Origin: UMGS1601 sp900553335
Lineage (GTDB): Bacteria; Bacillota; Clostridia; Oscillospirales; Ruminococcaceae
NCBI GenBank assembly: GCA_937920725.1
Contig: CALEUW010000003.1
Span: 1 to 57,917 of the forward strand
Length of the DNA: 57,917 bases
Direction: 5' to 3'
Positions 26,792 through 34,354 of the stretch are shown here, in pieces. A program made the translations under genes and the position numbers. Each line of letters opens with the position of its first letter. The first letter of the stretch is position 1. The notes beneath the pieces are model-generated. The model was not told where the DNA came from and did no database searches. It was given only the letters and a program-made list of their open reading frames with translations.

Positions 26792-28213
26792 ATGGGTGGC
26801 TTTTTTGGGGCAGTTTCAAAAAGAGATATAGTAACAGACGTCTTTTTTGGAACTGATTATCATTCACATTTAGGTACAAGAAGGGGAGGAATGACTTCAT
26901 ATTCTAATGAGCTTGGATTTCAGCGTAATCTGCACAGCATCGAGAATTCGCCTTTCAGAACAAAATTCGAGCATGATGTAGCTTCAATGAAGGGAAGGAT
27001 ATGTATCGGAAGCATAAGCGATACAGATCCTCAGCCGATACTTATGGCATCAAAGCTCGGAGTTTATGCTATCTGTACAATAGGAATTATAAACAATGCA
27101 GACAGTTTATTTAAAGAGCTTTTGGAAAGCGGATGTGCAAACTTTGAATCTATGAGCAGCGGACGAGTTAATTACGCAGCTTTAGTAGGCGCTCTTATTG
27201 CACAGAAGTCTGATTTTACAGAGGGAATCATTTACGCTCAGGAGAAGATCGAAGGAACTCTTTCACTTTTGATTATGACAAAAGACAGCATTATTGTTGC
27301 AAGAGATAAATTCGGAAGATTGCCGATAATTATAGGCAAAAACGATGACGGTTACTGTGTTTCGCTCGAATCGTTCGCATTTGAAAAGCTTGGATACACA
27401 ATTCATTCTGAGCTAAAGCCGTTTGAGATAGTAAGGCTTACGGCAGATGGCACTCAAGTGTTAAAAGAGGGAACTGAAAATTTAAAAATATGCTCTTTTC
27501 TCTGGACGTATTACGGCTATCCAAACGCTGTTTATGAGGGTAGAAATGTTGAGGTAATGAGAATTAAAAACGGTGAGATAATGGCTCAGCAGGATATTGA
27601 CAACGGACGGCTTCCCGATGTTGACTATGTCTGCGGAGTTCCCGATTCCGGAACGCCTCATGCGATAGGATATGCCAACAAAAGCGGAATTCCTTTTGCA
27701 AGACCGTTTATAAAGTATACGCCTACATGGCCGAGAAGCTTTATGCCGACCAACCAGACAATAAGAAATCAGGTTGCGAAGATGAAGCTTATTCCAGTAA
27801 CTGAGCTTATTAAGGGCAAAAAGCTTTTGTTTGTTGACGACAGTATCGTTCGTGGAACTCAGATGAGAGAAACTGTAGAATTCCTTTATGAAAACGGGGC
27901 TAAAGAGGTCCATATGAGATCTGCTTGTCCTCCGATCATGTATGGATGCAAGTATCTCAATTTTTCAAGAAGTACCTCTGAGCTTGAGCTTATCGCAAGA
28001 AAGATAATCAATGAATTTGAGGGCGAAGAGGGAGTTAAATTCATTGAGGAGTACAGCGACTCAAGCACTATTCGCGGACGAAAGCTTATAGACGAAATCT
28101 GCCGAAGACTAAAGCTTACGTCGCTTGAGTTTCAGTCACTGAAGGGAACCGTTGACGCAATTGGACTTAAAGAATGTAATCTCTGTACATATTGCTGGAA
28201 CGGAAAGGAATGA
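26792..28213 (+). CDS. PurF paralogue with a degenerate glutaminase site
   Basis: This 473-residue protein is homologous to amidophosphoribosyltransferase over its whole length, but the N-terminus reads MGGFFGAVS where PurF has the nucleophile Cys (CGVFGVFS). The oxyanion-hole Asn-Gly and HVRYST segments are also lost (ICTIGIINN, GSISDTDPQ). The PRPP loop LFVDDSIVRGTQ and the Cys-rich C-terminal CNLCTYC are kept. It cannot use glutamine by the normal mechanism. It may use ammonia, or pair with or regulate the intact PurF directly downstream. Confidence 0.85.
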   Translation: MGGFFGAVSKRDIVTDVFFGTDYHSHLGTRRGGMTSYSNELGFQRNLHSIENSPFRTKFEHDVASMKGRICIGSISDTDPQPILMASKLGVYAICTIGIINNADSLFKELLESGCANFESMSSGRVNYAALVGALIAQKSDFTEGIIYAQEKIEGTLSLLIMTKDSIIVARDKFGRLPIIIGKNDDGYCVSLESFAFEKLGYTIHSELKPFEIVRLTADGTQVLKEGTENLKICSFLWTYYGYPNAVYEGRNVEVMRIKNGEIMAQQDIDNGRLPDVDYVCGVPDSGTPHAIGYANKSGIPFARPFIKYTPTWPRSFMPTNQTIRNQVAKMKLIPVTELIKGKKLLFVDDSIVRGTQMRETVEFLYENGAKEVHMRSACPPIMYGCKYLNFSRSTSELELIARKIINEFEGEEGVKFIEEYSDSSTIRGRKLIDEICRRLKLTSLEFQSLKGTVDAIGLKECNLCTYCWNGKE

Positions 28214-28220
28214 ACTTTTG

Positions 28221-29666
28221 ATGTTTGACTCACTACATGAGGAATGCGGAGTATTCGGTGTTTTTTCAAACGAAACCTGTGATGTTGCAGGTCAGACTTA
28301 TTTCGGGCTTTATGCTCTTCAGCACAGAGGGCAGGAAAGCTGCGGAATAGTCGTAAATGACGGAGGTGTATTTACATACCATAAAGATTTGGGACTTGTT
28401 CATGAGGTCTTTGACAAAGATACATTATCAAAGCTCGGGCAGGGACAGATCGCAATAGGTCATGTTCGCTATTCTACAACGGGAAAGCCTAATCGATCAA
28501 ACGCACAGCCTCTTGTTGTCCGCCATATTAAAGGACCTATGTCCATTGCTCACAACGGAAATCTTGTTAATGCAAGGGAGCTTAGAGAAGAGTTTGAGCT
28601 TAAAGGAATGATTTTTCATAATACAAATGATACTGAGGTTATTTCCTACGCTATAACTGAGGAGCGCCTTACGAGCGGTTCTATAGAAAGTGCTGTCGAA
28701 AAGGCGATGTGTAAAATAAAAGGCGCATATTCCATTCTTGTAATGTCGCCGAGAAAGCTCATTGCTGCAAGAGATCCTAACGGGTTTCGTCCGCTTTCTT
28801 TAGGTGAAACCTCTGACGGATATGTGGTCGCAAGCGAAACCTGTGCTTTTGATAGTATAGGAGCAAAGTTTATAAGAGATATAGAACCGGGCGAGATCGT
28901 AGTGATCGACAGCACAGGACTGAGATCAATTAAAACTCATTGCGGTTCAAAAGGAAATATATGCGTGTTTGAGTATGTGTATATCGCAAGGCCGGATTCT
29001 GTTATTGAGGGTTCAAGCGTTCATAAAGCAAGGCTTAGAGCCGGAAAGTATTTATATAGAGAACATCCTGTAGAAGCTGACGTTGTAATAGGAGTTCCCG
29101 ATTCGGGACTTGACGCAGCACTTGGTTTTTCCAGGGAGAGCGGTATTCCTTATGGAATAGGTTTTACCAAAAACAGGTATATAGGACGAACTTTTATCCA
29201 GCCGTCACAGACCGAGAGGACAAATTCGGTAAGAATAAAGCTTAATGTAATTTCAAATACAGTAAAGGACAAAAGAGTTGTAATGATTGACGACAGTATC
29301 GTAAGAGGTACGACAAGTGCAAAAATCGTTCAGCTTTTAAGAGATGCAGGTGCAAAAGAGGTCCATGTGAGAATTTCTTCTCCGCCGTTTGTATCGCCTT
29401 GTTATTTCGGAATTGATATTGATTCAAAGGACAATCTTATTGCTTGCCGTATGAGCATTGATGAGATATGCGAAAGCATCGGGGCGGATAGTTTAGAGTA
29501 TTTGAGCATTGAAAATGTAAAAAAGCTTGCAGGTATTTCTCATTGTGGATTCTGTACAGGCTGTTTTACCGGCGAATACCCGATAGCTGCACCAAAGGAA
29601 ATGCCAAAGGATAAATTTGAGTATAAAATTGAAACCGAACGGCAAATGAAATTTGATATAGATTAA
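28221..29666 (+). CDS. purF: Amidophosphoribosyltransferase
   Basis: This 481-residue enzyme catalyses the first purine step, PRPP plus glutamine to phosphoribosylamine. A short propeptide (MFDSLHEE) precedes the nucleophile Cys of CGVFGVF. HVRYSTTG, SIAHNGNLVN and the PRPP loop VMIDDSIVRGTT are intact, and CGFCTGCFTG near the C-terminus marks the 4Fe-4S (Bacillus-type) class. A longer frame starting at 28152 lies in the preceding gene; ATG 28221 is chosen. Confidence 0.95.
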   Translation: MFDSLHEECGVFGVFSNETCDVAGQTYFGLYALQHRGQESCGIVVNDGGVFTYHKDLGLVHEVFDKDTLSKLGQGQIAIGHVRYSTTGKPNRSNAQPLVVRHIKGPMSIAHNGNLVNARELREEFELKGMIFHNTNDTEVISYAITEERLTSGSIESAVEKAMCKIKGAYSILVMSPRKLIAARDPNGFRPLSLGETSDGYVVASETCAFDSIGAKFIRDIEPGEIVVIDSTGLRSIKTHCGSKGNICVFEYVYIARPDSVIEGSSVHKARLRAGKYLYREHPVEADVVIGVPDSGLDAALGFSRESGIPYGIGFTKNRYIGRTFIQPSQTERTNSVRIKLNVISNTVKDKRVVMIDDSIVRGTTSAKIVQLLRDAGAKEVHVRISSPPFVSPCYFGIDIDSKDNLIACRMSIDEICESIGADSLEYLSIENVKKLAGISHCGFCTGCFTGEYPIAAPKEMPKDKFEYKIETERQMKFDID

Positions 29667-29686
29667 TTCAGTAAGGAGAGATAATG

Positions 29687-30721
29687 ATGAAGAGTTTTTC
29701 ACAAAGCTACAAAGAAGCCGGAGTTGACGTAACCGCAGGTTACAAATCGGTTGAGCTTATGAAGGAATATGTAGCAAGAACGATGACTAAGGGAGTTCTC
29801 AGCGGAATAGGCGGCTTCGGCGGGCTTTTTGAGCTTGATATGACAGGAATAAACAAGCCTGTCTTGGTTTCGGGAACGGACGGAGTAGGAACAAAGCTTA
29901 AAATCGCATTTTTAATGAACAAGCACGATACAGTCGGAATCGACTGTGTTGCAATGTGCGTAAACGATATAATCTGCTGCGGCGCAAAGCCACAGTTTTT
30001 CCTCGATTATATAGCAGTCGGCAAAAACTATCCTGAAAAGGTTGCAAAGATAGTATCCGGAGTAGCTGAGGGCTGTGTTCAGGCGGAATGCGCTTTGATC
30101 GGAGGAGAAACAGCAGAAATGCCGGGATTTTATCCTGAGGACGAGTACGATCTTGCAGGTTTTTCTGTAGGAGTAGTTGATAAGGACAAAATATTAAAGC
30201 CTGACACTCAGAAGGCAGGCGATGTTATGATCGCAATTAAGTCGAGCGGAGTTCATTCAAACGGATTTTCGTTAGTAAGAAAAGTGTTTTCAGTAACCGA
30301 GTCAAATCTTGCAAGACATTATTCGGAGCTTGGAACAACGCTCGGAAATACACTTCTGACTCCTACTAAGATTTATGTTAAAGCGATCATGAATCTTCTT
30401 GACAAGGTTACGGTAAAGGCTATCTCGCATATCACAGGCGGCGGATTTTATGAAAATATTCCAAGAAGCCTGCCAAACGGCTTGAGTGCAAAAATCGAGA
30501 GAAATGCAGTTGACGTTTTACCTATTTTCAAGGTTACCCAAGAGGTAGGAAAAATTCCGGAAAGAGATATGTTTAATACCTTTAATATGGGCGTCGGAAT
30601 GACCGTTGTTGTGGATAAGGCTGACGCTGATAAGGCAGTAGCAGCTATTAAGGCAGCAGGAGAGGACGCATATGTTCTCGGAGAGCTGGTTGAAAGCGAT
30701 GAAGGAGTAATCATTTGCTGA
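29687..30721 (+). CDS. purM: Phosphoribosylformylglycinamidine cyclo-ligase (AIR synthetase)
   Basis: This enzyme, about 344 residues, closes the imidazole ring with ATP. It contains GGFGGLFEL, VSGTDGVGTKL, FFLDYIAVG, GGETAEMPG and SSGVHSNGFSLVRK, all PurM signatures. Two adjacent ATGs (29684 and 29687) follow AAGGAGAG; either may serve. Confidence 0.95.
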   Translation: MKSFSQSYKEAGVDVTAGYKSVELMKEYVARTMTKGVLSGIGGFGGLFELDMTGINKPVLVSGTDGVGTKLKIAFLMNKHDTVGIDCVAMCVNDIICCGAKPQFFLDYIAVGKNYPEKVAKIVSGVAEGCVQAECALIGGETAEMPGFYPEDEYDLAGFSVGVVDKDKILKPDTQKAGDVMIAIKSSGVHSNGFSLVRKVFSVTESNLARHYSELGTTLGNTLLTPTKIYVKAIMNLLDKVTVKAISHITGGGFYENIPRSLPNGLSAKIERNAVDVLPIFKVTQEVGKIPERDMFNTFNMGVGMTVVVDKADADKAVAAIKAAGEDAYVLGELVESDEGVIIC

Positions 30722-30743
30722 TTTTTGCAGGAGAAGTAAATTT

Positions 30744-31370
30744 ATGAAAAACATAGTTGTACTTGTTTCGGGTGGCGGAACAAATCTTCAGGCGATTATT
30801 GACGCTGAAAAAAGCGGACATATAAAAAACGGTAAAATAGTCGGCGTTATTTCTTCAAAAGAAGGCGCTTATGCCCTTGAAAGAGCGCAAAAAGCAGGAA
30901 TTAAAACAAGCGTTTTGCCAAGAAAGCATTTTTCCGATAACCGTGCTTATTCCGAAGCTTTGCTGAGAGTTTTAGAGGAGTATAAGGCAGACTTGATTGT
31001 TTATGCAGGCTTTATGACGATACTCGACAGGGTTGTTTGCGATGCTTATCCTTATAAAATGATGAATGTTCATCCGGCTCTTATTCCATCGTTTTGCGGA
31101 AAGGGGTTTTACGGACTTCATGTGCATGAGGAAGCGCTCAAAAAGGGAGTTAAGCTCACCGGAGCAACCGTTCACTTCGTAACGGCTGAGTGTGACGGCG
31201 GACCTATTATTCTTCAGAAAGCAGTTGAGGTTTTAGCGGACGACACACCCGAAACCCTTCAGAAAAGAGTTATGGAAGAAGCTGAATGGAAAATTTTGCC
31301 TAAAGCAGTGTCACTGTTTTGCGAGGACAAAATTACAGTTAAGGACGGAAAAGCATATGTTAATGCGTAA
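30744..31370 (+). CDS. purN: Phosphoribosylglycinamide formyltransferase
   Basis: This 208-residue enzyme transfers formyl from 10-formyl-THF to GAR. It has VSGGGTNLQAI, MNVHPALIPSFCGKGFYG and the catalytic Asp motif FVTAECDGGPII. GCAGGAGAAG precedes ATG. Confidence 0.95.
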   Translation: MKNIVVLVSGGGTNLQAIIDAEKSGHIKNGKIVGVISSKEGAYALERAQKAGIKTSVLPRKHFSDNRAYSEALLRVLEEYKADLIVYAGFMTILDRVVCDAYPYKMMNVHPALIPSFCGKGFYGLHVHEEALKKGVKLTGATVHFVTAECDGGPIILQKAVEVLADDTPETLQKRVMEEAEWKILPKAVSLFCEDKITVKDGKAYVNA

Positions 31371-31520
31371 TGCGTAATTCTTAATTCGTAATTATTGATA
31401 TAAACTTTTCATGGCTATATACAGATAACGAGTGCAGAATTAATAAGCGTAGGCAGCTGCTGTGAAATATATGAAAATTTGATTCAATTACGAATTACGC
31501 ATTATGAATTACGAATTAGT
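31363..31520. repeat. AT-rich element bounded by inverted GTAATTCG repeats
   Basis: The left end reads TAATGCGTAATTC and AATTCGTAATT. The right end carries AATTACGAATTACGCATTA, which is the same sequence inverted. About 100 unrelated bases lie between. Similar GCGTAATTC fragments occur at 26704-26760, 44320 and 54782. It resembles the short palindromic or MITE-like repeats common between Firmicute genes. Confidence 0.6.
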
Positions 31521-31536
31521 GAAATTGGAGGACAAT

Positions 31537-32250
31537 ATGAAGACAATCGACATTTATGAAGAGCTTAAGACAAATTCATACCCCGGAAGAGGTATAGTAA
31601 TCGGTAAATCAGAGGACGGTAAAAGTGCAGTTACGGCGTATTTTATCATGGGAAGATCCCAAAACTCAAGAAACAGAGTTTTTACTGAAACTGAAGATGG
31701 AATTAAAACCGAAGCATTTGATCCATCGCTTCTTACCGATCCGCATCTTATAATCTATTCGCCTGTAAGAGTTTTGGGAAACAAGACCATAGTTACGAAC
31801 GGTGATCAGACAGATACGATTTATGAGCTTATGGATAAGCAGCAGACGTTTGAACAGTCGTTAAGAATCCGTGAGTATGAGGATGATGCTCCGAATTACA
31901 CACCTAGAATTTCAGGAATTATGCACATTGAAAACGGTGCATACAACTATGCGTTAAGCATTCTTAAGTCGGCAGACGGAAATCCTGACTGCTGTGAGAG
32001 ATTTACATATACCTACACAAATCCCCTTGACGGAATCGGACATTTCATTCATACTTATATGGGTGACGGAAATCCGCTTCCGAGCTTTGAGGGAGAACCT
32101 AAAAAAGTAGTCATTCCAAACGACATAAACGAGTTTACAGAGGGCCTTTGGGAAAGCTTGAATGATGACAATAAGGTTTCGCTTTTTGTGAGGTATATTG
32201 ATATTGAAACAGGAAAGACTGACACTAAAATAGTCAATAAAAATAAATAA
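31537..32250 (+). CDS. IMP cyclohydrolase, PurO-like family
   Basis: This 237-residue protein matches the PF07826 IMP cyclohydrolase family known from archaeal PurO, with an N-terminal YPGRGIVIG and central GIMHIENG. It closes FAICAR to IMP. It is placed between purN and a formyltransferase that lacks a cyclohydrolase domain, so the two complete the last two purine steps. GGAGGAC lies just before ATG 31537; the longer frame from 31504 begins in the repeat. Confidence 0.85.
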   Translation: MKTIDIYEELKTNSYPGRGIVIGKSEDGKSAVTAYFIMGRSQNSRNRVFTETEDGIKTEAFDPSLLTDPHLIIYSPVRVLGNKTIVTNGDQTDTIYELMDKQQTFEQSLRIREYEDDAPNYTPRISGIMHIENGAYNYALSILKSADGNPDCCERFTYTYTNPLDGIGHFIHTYMGDGNPLPSFEGEPKKVVIPNDINEFTEGLWESLNDDNKVSLFVRYIDIETGKTDTKIVNKNK

Positions 32251-32265
32251 ACGGAGGGAATTCAA

Positions 32266-33450
32266 ATGGCAAACGAAATGCTTTTAAAGTATGGCTGCAA
32301 TCCTAACCAAAAGCCGTCGAGAGTATTTATGAAAAACGGAAGCGAGCTTCCTATCGAAGTTTTAAACGGCAAGCCGGGTTATATAAATCTTCTCGATGCA
32401 TTTAACGGATGGCAGCTTGTCAAGGAGCTTAAGAAAGCAACGGGAATGTGTGCGGCAACATCATTCAAGCACGTTTCTCCTGCCGGAGCAGCAATAGGCA
32501 GACCGCTTTCTGATACTCTTAAGAAAATATACTGGGTGGATGATCTTGGTGAGTTATCTCCTTTGGCTTGTGCGTATGCAAGAGCAAGAGGTGCTGACAG
32601 AATGTCGTCATACGGAGATTTTATTGCGCTTTCCGATGAGTGCGATGTTGTAACTGCAAAAATGATTCAAAGAGAAGTTTCAGACGGTGTTATTGCTCCT
32701 GGATACAGCGATGAGGCGCTAGAGATCTTAAAGAGTAAGAGAAAGGGCACATACAACATCATCAAAATAGATGAAAGCTATGTTCCTGATCCTATTGAAA
32801 CAAAGGATGTCTACGGAATTACATTTGAACAGGGAAGAAATGAGCTTGATATTAATGATGATATGATCTTATCTAACATCGTAACTGAGAACAAGGATAT
32901 TCCTAAGGATAAGATGGAGGATCTTATCATTTCTCTTATAACTCTCAAATACACTCAGTCAAATAGTGTTTGTTATGTTAAGGACGGTCAGGCTATAGGA
33001 ATCGGTGCAGGACAGCAGTCTAGAATTCATTGCACACGTCTTGCAGGAAATAAGGCTGATAACTGGTGGCTTAGACAATCACCGAAGGTTTTGGATCTGG
33101 ATTTTGTAGACGGGATAAGACGTCCTGACAGAGATAACGCAATAGATGTTTATATTTCCGATGAATATGAGGACGTTTTAAGAGAGGGCGAGTGGCAGAG
33201 AATCTTCAAGACAAAGCCTGAAGTATTTACCCGTGAGGAAAAGAAGGCTTGGCTTGAAAAGAACACAGACGTTTGCCTCGGTTCAGACGCATTCTTCCCA
33301 TTCGGAGATAATATCGAGAGAGCTAAAAAGAGCGGAGTAAAATATATTGCCGAGCCGGGTGGATCTATAAGAGATGACAATGTAATTGACACTTGCAATA
33401 AATATAATATGGCAATGACATTTACAGGAATAAGATTGTTCCATCATTAA
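32266..33450 (+). CDS. purH: AICAR transformylase, stand-alone
   Basis: This 394-residue protein contains only the formyltransferase half of PurH. The catalytic Lys-His is in SFKHVSPAGAAIG near residue 70, and GIGAGQQSRIHCTRLAG is the substrate-binding region. The MGS-like cyclohydrolase domain of normal PurH (about 500 residues) is absent; its work is taken by the preceding PurO-like protein. ACGGAGGGAA precedes ATG. Confidence 0.92.
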   Translation: MANEMLLKYGCNPNQKPSRVFMKNGSELPIEVLNGKPGYINLLDAFNGWQLVKELKKATGMCAATSFKHVSPAGAAIGRPLSDTLKKIYWVDDLGELSPLACAYARARGADRMSSYGDFIALSDECDVVTAKMIQREVSDGVIAPGYSDEALEILKSKRKGTYNIIKIDESYVPDPIETKDVYGITFEQGRNELDINDDMILSNIVTENKDIPKDKMEDLIISLITLKYTQSNSVCYVKDGQAIGIGAGQQSRIHCTRLAGNKADNWWLRQSPKVLDLDFVDGIRRPDRDNAIDVYISDEYEDVLREGEWQRIFKTKPEVFTREEKKAWLEKNTDVCLGSDAFFPFGDNIERAKKSGVKYIAEPGGSIRDDNVIDTCNKYNMAMTFTGIRLFHH

Positions 33451-33488
33451 TTTGTAGTTTATTTAATATAATATAGGAGGAAAAAATT

Positions 33489-34130
33489 ATGATTAAAAAA
33501 ATTATTGCACTCGTATCTTGTTTGGTTATCGTATTTGCATTTTCAGCTTGCGGTGACAAGGATGACAAAGCATCAAATAATAGTGACAGCACAACTACAA
33601 CTGAATCAAAGCAAGAGGATACAAGCGAAGAAACAACTGACGCATCTTATGAAGTGGATACAACCGAACCACAGGAAAGCAATGTTAATATCAAGGATGG
33701 AGTTCTCGAAAGCTCTAATTACAGCGTTGATGTTGGTGACGATTGGGATATGACAACTGGTTCTGACACTATCGTTTTCATGCAGAAAAAGAGTGATGAC
33801 GCTTTAGAAGCAGCTTCAAACATTTCAATCATGTTCTCTGATCAGTTTGCAGGAATGTCAAGTGACGAAAGCCTTGAAACTTTAAAAACTCAGTATGAAG
33901 CAATGGAAGATTATAAAGTTGAAAGTGCAGAAACTACTAAGATAGGCGATTATGATGCAAGTGTGGTTGTTCTTTCTTCAACAGTATCTGAAACTAAGGC
34001 GAAGCTGAAACAGGTTTGCGTAATCGGTGAAAACGGCGGAGCTATAATCACATATACTGCTTTGGCTGATGTTTATGACAAGTCTATCGCAGAAATTGAC
34101 GATATGATCGCAACAATCTCTTTGAAGTAA
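33489..34130 (+). CDS. Predicted lipoprotein
   Basis: This 213-residue protein has a signal peptide MIKKIIALVSCLVIVFA and lipobox FSAC, then a Ser/Thr/Asp/Glu-rich linker and a compact C-terminal domain (YSVDVGDDWDM onwards) of the type seen in Clostridial surface lipoproteins. It is expected on the outer face of the membrane. The function is unknown. ATAGGAGG precedes ATG. Confidence 0.85.
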   Translation: MIKKIIALVSCLVIVFAFSACGDKDDKASNNSDSTTTTESKQEDTSEETTDASYEVDTTEPQESNVNIKDGVLESSNYSVDVGDDWDMTTGSDTIVFMQKKSDDALEAASNISIMFSDQFAGMSSDESLETLKTQYEAMEDYKVESAETTKIGDYDASVVVLSSTVSETKAKLKQVCVIGENGGAIITYTALADVYDKSIAEIDDMIATISLK

Positions 34131-34160
34131 TTGTCATCTCGTGTTATAAAACTAAATTAA

Positions 34161-34267
34161 GATGTCCCCCACCCTTTGCAGGCGGCGGGTTCCACTTAAT
34201 TTTTTCAGTGGTGGGACAGGATCTCCCACTGAAAATGTTGAATGAAGGGGCTACGTCCCTTATTGAA
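34161..34267 (+). repeat. Dispersed structured repeat, copy R3 (long form)
   Basis: It begins GATGTCCCCCACC and ends CTTATTGAAG. The central hairpin is very strong here: TTTTCAGTGG with TGGG, loop ACAGGATC, then CCCACTGAAAA. The 3' block has TTGAATGAAGGGGC. Confidence 0.8.
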
Positions 34268-34303
34268 GTAACATCTCTTATTGGATCCAAACTATAATAA
34301 TTT

Positions 34304-34338
34304 GAGCCGAGGTTTAAACTAACCTCGGCTCTTTAATT
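34304..34338. terminator. Bidirectional terminator
   Basis: GAGCCGAGGTT and AACCTCGGCTC form an 11-pair stem with T-rich flank on the plus side, between convergent genes. Confidence 0.85.
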
Positions 34339-34354
34339 TGCATATTAACTAGAT

